Source of the DNA: Streptomyces sp. PsTaAH-137
Lineage (GTDB): Bacteria; Actinomycetota; Actinomycetes; Streptomycetales; Streptomycetaceae
Reading direction: 5' to 3'
Length of the DNA stretch: 64,000 nucleotides
Assembly: GCF_003259365.1 (NCBI RefSeq)
Contig: NZ_QLLY01000005.1
Span: 372,001 to 436,000 of the forward strand
How positions within the stretch are numbered: the first letter of the stretch is position 1; each line of letters starts with the position of its first letter. Below are positions 16,653-24,570 of the stretch, in pieces. A model generated the notes under the pieces. That model had not been told where the DNA came from. It saw only the letters and a list, made by a program, of their open reading frames with translations, and ran no database searches. The position numbers were made by a program, and so were the translations under genes.

Positions 16653-16808
16653 GCGTGCGTCGTGGCCGGTCGCGCAGTTCCCCGCGCCCCTGGGAGCGAG
16701 CTTCGCTCGCCCAGGGGCAGCCGCGCGCGACGCGGGTTTCAGGGGAAGGCGCGCGCAGCGCATGCCTTCAGGGGCGCGGGGAACTGCGCGCCCGGCCACG
16801 ACGCACGC
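16653..16808. repeat. 156-bp element with 40-bp inverted arms (MITE-like)
   Basis: The left arm 16653-16692 and right arm 16769-16808 are reverse complements over 40 bp with one mismatch, and each includes a copy of GCGCAGTTCCCCGCGCCCCT. The interior contains a GCGAGC-TTC-GCTCGC hairpin. It lies between the permease and ATPase genes of one importer operon. There is no open reading frame in the element. Confidence 0.8.
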
Positions 16809-16828
16809 GCATCCGGCGACGAGACGGT

Positions 16829-17722
16829 TCACGACCGCTCACCGGCCCCGGAACCCGCCGCCGCGCGAGCGATGCCGTCGGCGATCAGGTTCGTGCCCAG
16901 GGCGAGCACGGCGATGGCGACGACGGGTGCCAGGATCGCCCACGGCTGGACGGCGAGGGCCAGGCGGTTCTCGTTGATCATCAGGCCCCAGTCGGCCGCG
17001 CTGGGGTCGGAGGCGAAGCCGAGGAAGCCGATGGAGGCGACCAGGCCGACCGAGTAGGTGAGGCGCAGCCCGAGTTCGGCGAGGAGCGGCGACGACATGT
17101 TCGGCAGCAGCTCGCGGAACAGGATCCGGGTGCGCTTCTCGCCGAGCGCCTCGGCGGACTGGACGAACTCGCGGGTGGCGAGCCCGGTCGTCATGCCCCG
17201 GGTGAGGCGGGCGACGCGCGGCGCGTGCGAGACGCCGACGACCAGGACGACGAGCCAGCGCTTGGGCCCGGCCACCGAGAGCAGCACCAGGACGAGCACG
17301 ATCTGCGGGAAGGCGAGGATCACGTCGCAGACCCGCATGACGACCTCGTCGAGCCAGCCGCGCGCGTACCCGGCGACGAGTCCGGCGGCGACGCCGAGGA
17401 CCATGCCGAGGACGGTGGCGGAGACGGCGGTGACGACGACCCAGTTGCCGCCCGCGAGGAGCCGGCTCCACACGTCCTGGCCGAGGTAGTCGGTGCCGAG
17501 GAGCGCGCCGGGCGCGGCGTCCGAGTAGGGGGCGCCGACGATGTCGTTCTCGCCGTGCGGGGAGAACAGCGGGCCGAGGAAGGCGATGCCCACGATGCCG
17601 ACGGTGAGCACGAGGCCGACCCAGGTGCGGCCGGAGGCGAGCGCACCGCGCAGCCGGAAGCGGCGCGGGACGGGCTCCTCCCCGGTCGTGCCGGTCTTGG
17701 TGTCGAGCACAGCGGTGGCCAT
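16829..17722 (-). CDS. ABC transporter permease, DppC type
   Basis: A 297-residue inner-membrane permease. An N-terminal TM segment (LVLTVGIVGIAFLGPLFSPH) is followed by the oligopeptide-type LLGTDYLGQDVWSRLLAGG motif and a BPD_transp_1 domain with about five TM helices. The EAA loop is QSAEALGEKRTRILFRELLP. ATG at 17722 overlaps the stop of the upstream permease (TGATG); GTG at 17725 is an alternative. It forms the channel with the DppB-type partner. Confidence 0.93.
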   Translation of the reverse strand: MATAVLDTKTGTTGEEPVPRRFRLRGALASGRTWVGLVLTVGIVGIAFLGPLFSPHGENDIVGAPYSDAAPGALLGTDYLGQDVWSRLLAGGNWVVVTAVSATVLGMVLGVAAGLVAGYARGWLDEVVMRVCDVILAFPQIVLVLVLLSVAGPKRWLVVLVVGVSHAPRVARLTRGMTTGLATREFVQSAEALGEKRTRILFRELLPNMSSPLLAELGLRLTYSVGLVASIGFLGFASDPSAADWGLMINENRLALAVQPWAILAPVVAIAVLALGTNLIADGIARAAAGSGAGERS

Positions 17723-18756
17723 CACCGCACCCCCGTCCGGAGTTTGGGTGTCACGAGGATGGTCAGGACGTCGGCGATCAGGTTCACGACGACGTAGACG
17801 GCGGCGATCAGCAGGGCGAGTGCCTGGATCACCGGGACGTCGCGGTTGCGTACGGCGTCGACGAGGGCGGTGCCGATGCCGGGATAGAGGAAGAGGCTCT
17901 CCACGACGACCACTCCCCCGGCGAGCCAGGCGAGCTGGAGCGCCATGACCTGGATGGCGGGGACGACGGCATTGCCGAGGGCGTGCCGGGCGACGGCGCG
18001 GCGCTCGGGGACGCCCTTGAGCCGGGCCATCTCGACGTAGTCGCTCTCCAGGACCTCGATGAGGCTGGCGCGCAGGATGCGGGCGACGTACGGGACGACG
18101 GCGAGGGTGAGGGTCGCGACCGGCAGGATCATGACGACGGGGTCGGTCCAGGGGCCGCCGGCCCAGGAAACCGCCACGGACGGCAGCCAGGTGAAGACGA
18201 CCGTGGAGAAGACGGTGACCAGCAGGATGCCGATCACGAACTCGGGGAGCGCGGCGGTGCCGAGCAGCGCGACCTGGATGACGTGGTCGACGGCGCGGTC
18301 GCGGCGGCGGGCCGAGTAGAGGGCGACGAGCGCCGACAGCGGGGCGATGATCACGGCCGAGATGGCCACGAGGACGGCGCTGTTGACGATCTTCGTGCCG
18401 ATGAGCGCGGAGACCGGGCCCTTGGTGGCGAGGGAGGTGCCGAAGTCGCCGGTGAGCACTCCGCCGAGCCAGGAGAAGTACTGGTGCACGGCCGACCGGT
18501 CGAGGCCGAGCTCGGAGCGGAGCGCGGCCAGGCGTTCGGGGGTGGCCGAGCGCCCGAGGATGGCTTCGGCCGGGTCGCCGAGCAGGTGCGTGGCGGTGAA
18601 CACCAGCAGGGAGATCAGCCAGAGGGTGAGCACCGCCATGCCGACGCGGCGCAGCGCCCAGAGGGTCCAGGTGCGTATGGGGCTGGGGGCGTCGTCGCGG
18701 AGGAGGGACCCGTCCGCCGCGGGGACCGCCGCCGGCTCAGTTGCTGACCGAGACAT
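17722..18756 (-). CDS. ABC transporter permease, DppB type
   Basis: A 344-residue permease. TM1 is MAVLTLWLISLLVFTATHLL; the family segment LGLDRSAVHQYFSWLGGVLT and GDFGTSL follow, and the EAA loop is ESDYVEMARLKGVPERRAVA. Six TM helices are expected. It overlaps the binding-protein gene by 20 bp and the next permease by one base, so the three are one translational unit. Confidence 0.94.
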   Translation of the reverse strand: MSRSATEPAAVPAADGSLLRDDAPSPIRTWTLWALRRVGMAVLTLWLISLLVFTATHLLGDPAEAILGRSATPERLAALRSELGLDRSAVHQYFSWLGGVLTGDFGTSLATKGPVSALIGTKIVNSAVLVAISAVIIAPLSALVALYSARRRDRAVDHVIQVALLGTAALPEFVIGILLVTVFSTVVFTWLPSVAVSWAGGPWTDPVVMILPVATLTLAVVPYVARILRASLIEVLESDYVEMARLKGVPERRAVARHALGNAVVPAIQVMALQLAWLAGGVVVVESLFLYPGIGTALVDAVRNRDVPVIQALALLIAAVYVVVNLIADVLTILVTPKLRTGVR

Positions 18757-20335
18757 TGCGGAACTCGTAGTTGGAGAGGGGCAGGTTGGAGTTCGGGGTG
18801 AAGCCGGTGACGTTGGCCGCGTAGGCGTCCACCTGGTTCTTGAACCCCCAGACGATGTGCCCGCCGCGGTCGTACTCGATCTTCTGGGCGGCCTGGAGCA
18901 GTTCCTTGCGCTTGTCGGCGTCGAATTCGCGTCGGGCCCGCGTCATGAGGCTGTTGAACTCCGGATCGTTCCAGTGGGTTTCGTTGTACGGGGAGGACTT
19001 CAGGGAGCCGGAGTCCACCTGCGGGACGTAGTTCCGGGTGATCCAGTAGTCCTGGGCGAGGGGCCAGCTGAGGTAACGGTCGCCGTAGAAGGTCGCGGCG
19101 TCGGTGATGCGGACGTCGACCTTGACGCCGGCGCCCTTGGCCTGCTGGGCGAAGAGCTGGGCGGCCTCGATGGAGCCGGCGCCGATTCCGGAGGAGGTGA
19201 CGAGTTCGACGCTGAGGTTCTCGTGCCCGGCGGCCTTCAGGAGGGAGCGTGCGCGGCCCAGGTCCTGGTGGCGCTGGGGCAGGTCGCTCGCGTAGGCCAC
19301 GTCGAGCGGCGCGTACATGTCGTTCCCGACGCGGCCCTGGCCGCCGAGCGCCTGCTCGACCATCTGGGGCCGGTCGACGATGAGCCGGAAAGCCTGGCGG
19401 ACCCGGACGTCGTCGAAGGGGGCGGTGTCGACGCGCATCGTGATGGGGTTCCAGGAGCCGGTCTTGGAGATCAGCACCTGCCCGCCCTGGTTCTTGATCA
19501 TGTCGATGTAGGCGGGCGGCAGGTTGTCGATGGCGTCGAGCTGGCGGCTCAGCAGCGCGTTGATCTTCGCGGTGTCGTCGGCGAAGTCGAGGATGACCAC
19601 CTCGTCGAGGTACGCGGGCCGGCGCCAGTAGCCGTCGAACCGCCGGAAGGTGGACCGGTCGCCGGGCTTGAACGACTGGTACGTGAACGGTCCGGTGCCG
19701 ACCGGCTTCTTGAGGTCGAAGTCCTCGGGGACGACACCGAGCGTGTACTGGGCGAGCAGATCCTCGAACAGCGCGTACGGAGTCTTCAGGGGGATCCGCA
19801 CCGTGGTGGCGTTCTCCCGCTTCAGGCCCTTCGCGTCGAGCATCGCGAGGCTTCCGGCGCCCGCGGTGGGCGCCTTGGGGTCGACGACGCGGCGCAGGGT
19901 CGCGATGACATCGTTGGCATCGAGCGTCTTGCCGTTGTGGAACTCGATGCCCTCGCGCAGCTTCACCACCCACGTCTTACCGTCCTTCGACGCTTCGAGG
20001 GACTCGGCGAGCAGCGGCTTGATGCGGTACTCGGCGTCGTGCGTGAAGAGCGGCTCGAAGAGGTTCACGACGCGCGACTGGTCGGGGTATGTGAGCGGGC
20101 TGTGCGGGTCGAGGCTGTCCTTGGCGCTGCCGCCGCTGACGCCGACGCGCAGCGTGCCGCCGCGCTGCGGCTTCCCGTTCGAGGCGGCGACGGTGGGCCG
20201 GGAGCACGCGCTCAGCAGGCCCGCGGCGGGCACGGCGCCGGCGAGCAGAGCGCCGCCGCGCAGCACGCCGCGGCGGCTCAGCCCGCGGGACCTGACCCGG
20301 GAATCGTCGCCGGGCGGAGAAACACTGTCGGACAT
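18737..20335 (-). CDS. Tat-exported substrate-binding lipoprotein of peptide-type ABC importer
   Basis: A 532-residue family-5 extracellular solute-binding protein. The N-terminus has the twin-arginine signal SRRGVLRGGALLAGAVPAAG with Arg21-Arg22, followed by the lipobox LLSAC (Cys44). The SBP_bac_5 body includes VVKLREGIEFHNGKTLDAND and GTGPFTYQSF. It is the first gene of the importer operon and divergent from the IclR regulator. Family 5 proteins bind peptides, nickel, and also opines and other amides; the neighbouring carnitine genes suggest a carnitine-related ligand. Confidence 0.93.
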   Translation of the reverse strand: MSDSVSPPGDDSRVRSRGLSRRGVLRGGALLAGAVPAAGLLSACSRPTVAASNGKPQRGGTLRVGVSGGSAKDSLDPHSPLTYPDQSRVVNLFEPLFTHDAEYRIKPLLAESLEASKDGKTWVVKLREGIEFHNGKTLDANDVIATLRRVVDPKAPTAGAGSLAMLDAKGLKRENATTVRIPLKTPYALFEDLLAQYTLGVVPEDFDLKKPVGTGPFTYQSFKPGDRSTFRRFDGYWRRPAYLDEVVILDFADDTAKINALLSRQLDAIDNLPPAYIDMIKNQGGQVLISKTGSWNPITMRVDTAPFDDVRVRQAFRLIVDRPQMVEQALGGQGRVGNDMYAPLDVAYASDLPQRHQDLGRARSLLKAAGHENLSVELVTSSGIGAGSIEAAQLFAQQAKGAGVKVDVRITDAATFYGDRYLSWPLAQDYWITRNYVPQVDSGSLKSSPYNETHWNDPEFNSLMTRARREFDADKRKELLQAAQKIEYDRGGHIVWGFKNQVDAYAANVTGFTPNSNLPLSNYEFRNVSVSN

Positions 20336-20543
20336 GGTGGGGCCTCGCCTCCAGATCACAAGACGTCAGTACGTTCACATGGCGCGATCGCCGCTCGGAT
20401 GCTGAGAACATAGGGACGGCCGTGAGGGAGGTCAAGTGAGGAAGATCCAGGTCGCAGGCCGTGCGCCTGCGCTCCTGCCCACGATGAACACTTGTATTCC
20501 CCCCAATGAACAACCGGGCTAGAGAGCCGAGGGACAGACACCT
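20336..20543. promoter_or_regulatory. Divergent promoter region between importer operon and IclR gene
   Basis: The 208-bp gap contains CCAATGAAC at 20503-20511 and another ATGAAC at 20484-20489. The reverse complement GTTCATTGG matches GTTCATTTGG at 21376-21385 in front of the BKACE gene, making this a candidate IclR-site motif shared by both target promoters. Confidence 0.4.
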
Positions 20544-21359
20544 ATGCCGAACACACGGCACACCACGGACGACCGTGAATCCGCCCAGGTCAGCGAGGGT
20601 TCGAGCCCGTCGGGCAAGGTCCAGTCCCTGGAGCGCGCGATCAGCCTGCTGCGGGCGACGGCCGACAGCGCGCCGGACGGCGACACCGCCACGAATCTCG
20701 CCGCTCGTTGCGAGTTGAACCGGGCGACGGCCTGGCGGCTCCTTTCGACCATGGAGCAGTTCGGTCTGGTGGAGCGCAGCCCGGTCACCAACCGCTACAC
20801 GATCGGCTTCGAGGTGGCCCGGATGGCGTCGGTCGCCGGGTACGACGGGCTGATCCGCCGCGCGCACGGCACGCTGCGCCGGGTCAGCGAGCAGACCGGT
20901 GAGACCGCCGACCTCGCGGTGGTGCAACAGCTCGGGCTCACCTATGTCGACGAGGTGGCGCCGCCGGTGGTGCTGAGCGCCAAGTGGCTCGGCCGGCAGG
21001 TGCCGTTGCACGCCACGTCCACCGGCAAGGCCCTGCTCGCCTGGCTGCCCGAGGAGGAGGGGGACGCGCTGCTCGGCGACGCGCTGGAGGCGTACACGGA
21101 CACGACGATCACCGACCGGCGACGGCTCAGGGACGATCTCGAACGGACCCGGGAGCGCGGCTACAGCGTCTGTGTGGGCGAGATGGAACGCAGCCTGTAC
21201 GGCGTCTCCGCGCCGGTGCTCGGCAGCCGCGGCCGGCCGTTCGCGGTGGTCAGCATCTGGGGGCCGCACGACCGGGTGCCTGAGTCGCGGTTCGAGACGC
21301 TCGGGCCGCTCGCGCGGGCCGCCGCGGAGGAGATCGCACGGGCCACGGAGACGCTCTGA
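20544..21359 (+). CDS. IclR-family transcriptional regulator
   Basis: A 271-residue regulator. The winged HTH is at about residues 28-90 (SLERAISLLRATADSAPDGD; LAARCELNRATAWRLLSTME). The C-terminal effector domain has LHATSTGKALLAWLP and GYSVCVGEMERSLYGVSAPV, hallmarks of IclR. It sits between the importer operon (divergent) and the BKACE operon (downstream), so it probably controls both in response to a pathway compound. Confidence 0.93.
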   Translation: MPNTRHTTDDRESAQVSEGSSPSGKVQSLERAISLLRATADSAPDGDTATNLAARCELNRATAWRLLSTMEQFGLVERSPVTNRYTIGFEVARMASVAGYDGLIRRAHGTLRRVSEQTGETADLAVVQQLGLTYVDEVAPPVVLSAKWLGRQVPLHATSTGKALLAWLPEEEGDALLGDALEAYTDTTITDRRRLRDDLERTRERGYSVCVGEMERSLYGVSAPVLGSRGRPFAVVSIWGPHDRVPESRFETLGPLARAAAEEIARATETL

Positions 21360-21375
21360 CAGTGGCTTGTTCGGC

Positions 21376-21385
21376 GTTCATTTGG
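21376..21385 (+). promoter_or_regulatory. Candidate IclR-site motif upstream of the BKACE operon
   Basis: GTTCATTTGG repeats, with one change, the complement of CCAATGAAC at 20503-20511. It lies in the 174-bp gap between the IclR gene and the BKACE gene. The binding protein is inferred. Confidence 0.35.
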
Positions 21386-21533
21386 TGCGGTGATCGCTCG
21401 CATCATGAAACGAGGGCTTGAGGTCACCATCGATCCGCGGTTACGGTCGTGACGTCCCGGCCCCGAGCCGCCCGTCCCCGAGCCTCTTCCCGTCGCCCGC
21501 CCGCCTCCCTCCCGAGAGGAACCGAAGCGACCC

Positions 21534-22448
21534 ATGAACGCCATGAACGCCATGAACTCCATGAACCACGACGTCATCATCACCTGCGCCCTCACCGGCG
21601 CCGGTGACACCGTGCGCAAGAGCCCCCACGTCCCCGTCACCCCCGAACAGATCGCCGCCTCCGCGGTGCAGGCTGCCGAAGCCGGTGCCGCCGCGGTCCA
21701 CATCCACGTACGCGATCCGGAGACCGGTGCGCCGTCCCGTGATCCGCGGCTGTACCGCGAGGTCGTCGAGCGCATCAAGGAGACCGGCACCGACGTCGTC
21801 ATCAACCTGACCGCCGGCATGGGCGGCGACCTGGTCGTCGACCCCGACGAACCGCTGCGGCACCTGCCCGGCACCGATCTCGTCGGCGGCCTGGAGCGGC
21901 TGCCGCACGTCGAGCAACTGCTGCCGGACATCTGCACCCTGGACTGCGGCTCGCTGAACTTCGGCGACGGCTCGAACCTCTACATCTCCACGCCCGACAT
22001 GCTCCGGGCCGGTGCCGCGCGCATCCAGGAGCTGGGTGTGCGGCCGGAGTTGGAGATCTTCGACACCGGACACCTGTGGTTCGCGAAGCAGTTGCTCGCC
22101 GAGGGGCTGCTCGACGACCCGACCGTGTTCCAGCTCTGCATGGGCGTCCCGTGGGGCGCGCCCGCCGATCCCGGGGTGCTCCAGTCGATGGTCAACATGC
22201 TGCCCGAGGGCGCGCAGTGGGCCAGTTTCGCGCTCGGCCGGATGCAGATGCCGTGGGTGGCGCAGTCGGTCCTGCTCGGCGGGCACGTGCGCGTCGGCCT
22301 TGAGGACAACCTCTATCTCGGCAAGGGCGTCAAGGCCACCAACGCCCAACTGGTGGAGCGCGCCGTGACGATCGTCGAGGCGATGGGCGCCCGCGTCGCC
22401 ACGCCCGACGAGGCCCGCCTCAAGCTCGGCCTCAAGCCCCGCGGTTGA
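21534..22448 (+). CDS. BKACE (DUF849) enzyme, probably 3-dehydrocarnitine cleavage
   Basis: A 304-residue beta-keto-acid cleavage enzyme. The zinc-binding HIH is at 56-58 in [57 protein letters not shown] and MGVPWGAP are family motifs. These enzymes swap the keto-acid moiety with acetyl-CoA; the carnitine type turns 3-dehydrocarnitine plus acetyl-CoA into acetoacetate and betainyl-CoA. The next two genes fit that route. The N-terminus has four in-frame ATGs in a 9-bp repeat; the first is nearest to GAGAGGA at 21514-21520. Confidence 0.88.
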   Translation: MNAMNAMNSMNHDVIITCALTGAGDTVRKSPHVPVTPEQIAASAVQAAEAGAAAVHIHVRDPETGAPSRDPRLYREVVERIKETGTDVVINLTAGMGGDLVVDPDEPLRHLPGTDLVGGLERLPHVEQLLPDICTLDCGSLNFGDGSNLYISTPDMLRAGAARIQELGVRPELEIFDTGHLWFAKQLLAEGLLDDPTVFQLCMGVPWGAPADPGVLQSMVNMLPEGAQWASFALGRMQMPWVAQSVLLGGHVRVGLEDNLYLGKGVKATNAQLVERAVTIVEAMGARVATPDEARLKLGLKPRG

Positions 22449-22474
22449 GCCCCGACCACTCCAAGGAGCCTTTG

Positions 22475-23443
22475 TTGAGTTCCCCTCGGAAGACCTCCCC
22501 CGAGTCCGTGCGCCGGGTCGCCTGTGTCGGCGCCGGAGTGATCGGCGGCGGCTGGGTCGCCCATTTCCTCGGCGGCGGCTACGACGTCACCGCGTGGGAC
22601 CCGGCGCCCGACGCCGAGGCCCGGCTGCGTCGCCTGGTGGACGCGGCCTGGCCCGCCCTCGAACAGCTGGGGCTCGCCCCCGGCGCGTCGCCGGACCGGC
22701 TCACGGTCACCGGCACCCTCGAAGAGGCCGTCGCGGACGCCGAGTTCGTGCAGGAGAGCGCGCCGGAGAAGCTGGAGCTGAAGCGCGAACTGCTCGCGAA
22801 GCTGGACGCCGCGACCCCCGCCGGCGTCGTGATCGCCTCCTCCACCTCCGGCTATCCGATGACCGACATGCAGACGGCGGCGGCGACCCCGGGCCGGCTC
22901 GTCGTCGGACACCCCTTCAACCCGCCGTACCTGATACCGCTCGTCGAGGTGGCGGGCGGCGAGCACACCGACCCGGACGCCGTGGACTGGCTGTCCCGCT
23001 TCTACGAGAGCGCGGGCAAGTCCGTGATCACCATGGACCGGGAGGTCCCCGGCTTCATCGCCAACCGCCTCCAGGAAGCCCTGTGGCGCGAGGCCCTGCA
23101 CATGGTGGCGAACGGCGAGGCGACAGTCGCCGACATCGACCGGTCCATCACCGAGGGGCCGGGGCTGCGATGGGCGGTCATGGGCCCGATGCTGACCTTC
23201 GCGCTGGCGGGCGGCGAGGGCGGCATGGCCCACATGCTCGACCACTTCGGGCCGTCCCTGAAGTCGCCGTGGACCCGGCTCGAAGCCCCGGAGCTGGACA
23301 AGGAGCTGTACGACGCCGTGGTCACCGGCTGCGACGACGCCGCCGCCGGGCGCACCGTGGCCGACCTGGTCGGCGAGCGGGACCGGGGCGTGATCGCCGT
23401 ACTGCGTGCCACCGGACGGCTGCCCGGGACCGGTGCCGCGTGA
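22475..23443 (+). CDS. L-carnitine dehydrogenase-like 3-hydroxyacyl-CoA dehydrogenase family enzyme
   Basis: A 322-residue NAD-dependent dehydrogenase. The Rossmann motif is VACVGAGVIGGGWVAHFLGG near residue 15. VVGHPFNPPYLIPLVEVAGG, then GPGLRWAVMGPMLTFALAGG and EGGMAHMLDHFGPSLKSPWT, are characteristic of L-carnitine dehydrogenase (oxidation of carnitine to 3-dehydrocarnitine). TTG at 22475 is the best start, six bases after AAGGAG; TTG at 22472 is an alternative. It follows BKACE by 26 bp and overlaps the thioesterase by 4 bp. Confidence 0.88.
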   Translation: MSSPRKTSPESVRRVACVGAGVIGGGWVAHFLGGGYDVTAWDPAPDAEARLRRLVDAAWPALEQLGLAPGASPDRLTVTGTLEEAVADAEFVQESAPEKLELKRELLAKLDAATPAGVVIASSTSGYPMTDMQTAAATPGRLVVGHPFNPPYLIPLVEVAGGEHTDPDAVDWLSRFYESAGKSVITMDREVPGFIANRLQEALWREALHMVANGEATVADIDRSITEGPGLRWAVMGPMLTFALAGGEGGMAHMLDHFGPSLKSPWTRLEAPELDKELYDAVVTGCDDAAAGRTVADLVGERDRGVIAVLRATGRLPGTGAA

Positions 23444-23889
23444 GCGCCCTTCCGCTGTTCCACGAGACCGTGCGGCCGGAGTGGATCGACTACAACGGCC
23501 ACATGAGCGAGGCGTTCTACGTCCTGGTCTTCGGATTCGCGACCGATGCGCTGATGGACCGTACGGGTGTGGACGCCGCCTACCGCGAACGCACCGGCTG
23601 CTCGCTGTACACGGTCGAGTCCCACGTCCGCTATCTGCGGGACGTCCCCGAGGGGACCGCGCTCACCGTACGGACGCGGGTGCTCGGCGCGGCCGGGAAG
23701 AAGGTGCGGTTCGCGCACGAGATGTTCGCGGGAGGCCCGGAGGCCGTCGCCACCATCGAACTGCTCGCGTTGTACGTCGATCAGAAGGCGGGCCGGGCGG
23801 TCCCCTTCCCCGACGACCTGCGGGACCGGCTCGCCGCCCTCGCGGAACCGGCGCCGGAGTGGGCGGGGCGGTCGGTCACCGGTCCCTGA
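23440..23889 (+). CDS. Hotdog thioesterase, betainyl-CoA thioesterase-like
   Basis: A 149-residue hotdog-fold protein of the 4HBT type. RPEWIDYNGHMSEAFYVLVF carries the active-site Asp-Tyr-Asn-Gly-His region; YTVESHVRYLRDVPEGTALT and TRVLGAAGKKVRFAHEMF follow. GTG start overlaps the dehydrogenase stop (GTGA). In carnitine degradation this family releases glycine betaine from betainyl-CoA; in some bacteria it is fused to the dehydrogenase, which supports the pairing here. Confidence 0.85.
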   Translation: MSALPLFHETVRPEWIDYNGHMSEAFYVLVFGFATDALMDRTGVDAAYRERTGCSLYTVESHVRYLRDVPEGTALTVRTRVLGAAGKKVRFAHEMFAGGPEAVATIELLALYVDQKAGRAVPFPDDLRDRLAALAEPAPEWAGRSVTGP

Positions 23890-23931
23890 AAACCGTTGCG
23901 GCGCGCGGCTCCGCCTGATTGCCTTCGCGCC

Positions 23932-24360
23932 ATGAACGATCTCCGTGTCCGGTCCGCCGCCCCCACCGATCTCGACGCCGTGCTCGCCTTCTGGAAGGTG
24001 GCCGCCGAGGGCACCAGCATCAGTGACGACCGCGCGGGCGTGGAGCGCCTGGTCGCCCGCGACCACGAGGCGCTGCTGCTCGCCGAGCGCGACGGGGAGC
24101 TGGTGGGGACGGTGATCGCCGGATTCGACGGCTGGCGGTGCCATCTGTACCGGCTCGCCGTGCACCCGGACGCGCGGCGGCAGGGCATCGGCTCGGCGCT
24201 GCTCGCGGCGGCGGAGGAGCGGTTCCTCGCGCTCGGCGGGCGGCGCGGTGACGCGATGGTCCTGGACCGCAACGAACAGGCGCACCACGCGTGGAAGGCC
24301 GCCGGTTATGCCCCCGAGCCGCAGTGGAGCCGGTGGGTCAAGCCGCTCACCGAGCGGTAG
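23932..24360 (+). CDS. GNAT-family N-acetyltransferase
   Basis: A 142-residue GNAT protein. The acetyl-CoA loop is LAVHPDARRQGIGSALLAAA (R-Q-G-I-G-S at about 81-86), followed by MVLDRNEQAHHAWKAAGYAP near the C-terminus. Its substrate is unknown. It lies 42 bp behind the thioesterase and could be transcribed with that operon, but nothing ties it to carnitine. Confidence 0.85.
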   Translation: MNDLRVRSAAPTDLDAVLAFWKVAAEGTSISDDRAGVERLVARDHEALLLAERDGELVGTVIAGFDGWRCHLYRLAVHPDARRQGIGSALLAAAEERFLALGGRRGDAMVLDRNEQAHHAWKAAGYAPEPQWSRWVKPLTER

Positions 24361-24395
24361 CGCATCGTTTGCTTTGCCGGTCCTTTACCATGGGC

Positions 24396-24422
24396 GTGTG
24401 CCTCGCATCGCGCGAGGCACAC
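24396..24422 (+). promoter_or_regulatory. Perfect 11-bp hairpin in the leader of the CNNM operon
   Basis: GTGTGCCTCGC (24396-24406) pairs perfectly with GCGAGGCACAC (24412-24422) across a 5-base loop. It is 36 bp after the GNAT stop and 149 bp before the CNNM start. It lacks a T-run. It may terminate the preceding operon or be part of a structured 5' leader that also contains GCCCATGGGC; no known metal riboswitch could be matched. Confidence 0.45.
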
Positions 24423-24570
24423 CACGTTCCGCGGCGAAAGCCTCCAGTGAAAGGTGTGAGCGTCCGCCCATGGGCGAGCCTCCCAGTACCCGGTCGATCC
24501 CCCTGCGTGGTCCCCGTGATCGCGCGCCACAGCCGCCCCTGGCCGATCATGGGACGGAGGTGACGACCCG

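Noticed and set aside
13706..16977. Long plus-strand open frames (596 and 748 codons) opposite the ABC ATPase and hydrolase
   Set aside because: Low-complexity Gly/Ala/Arg sequence without domains, antisense to well-supported genes; typical of G/C third-position bias.
24361..24570. M-box or Mn2+ riboswitch in front of the CNNM genes
   Set aside because: The conserved GGTGAGGCTCC of the M-box and the GGGGAGTAGC of the Mn2+ type are not present; kept only as an unassigned structured leader.
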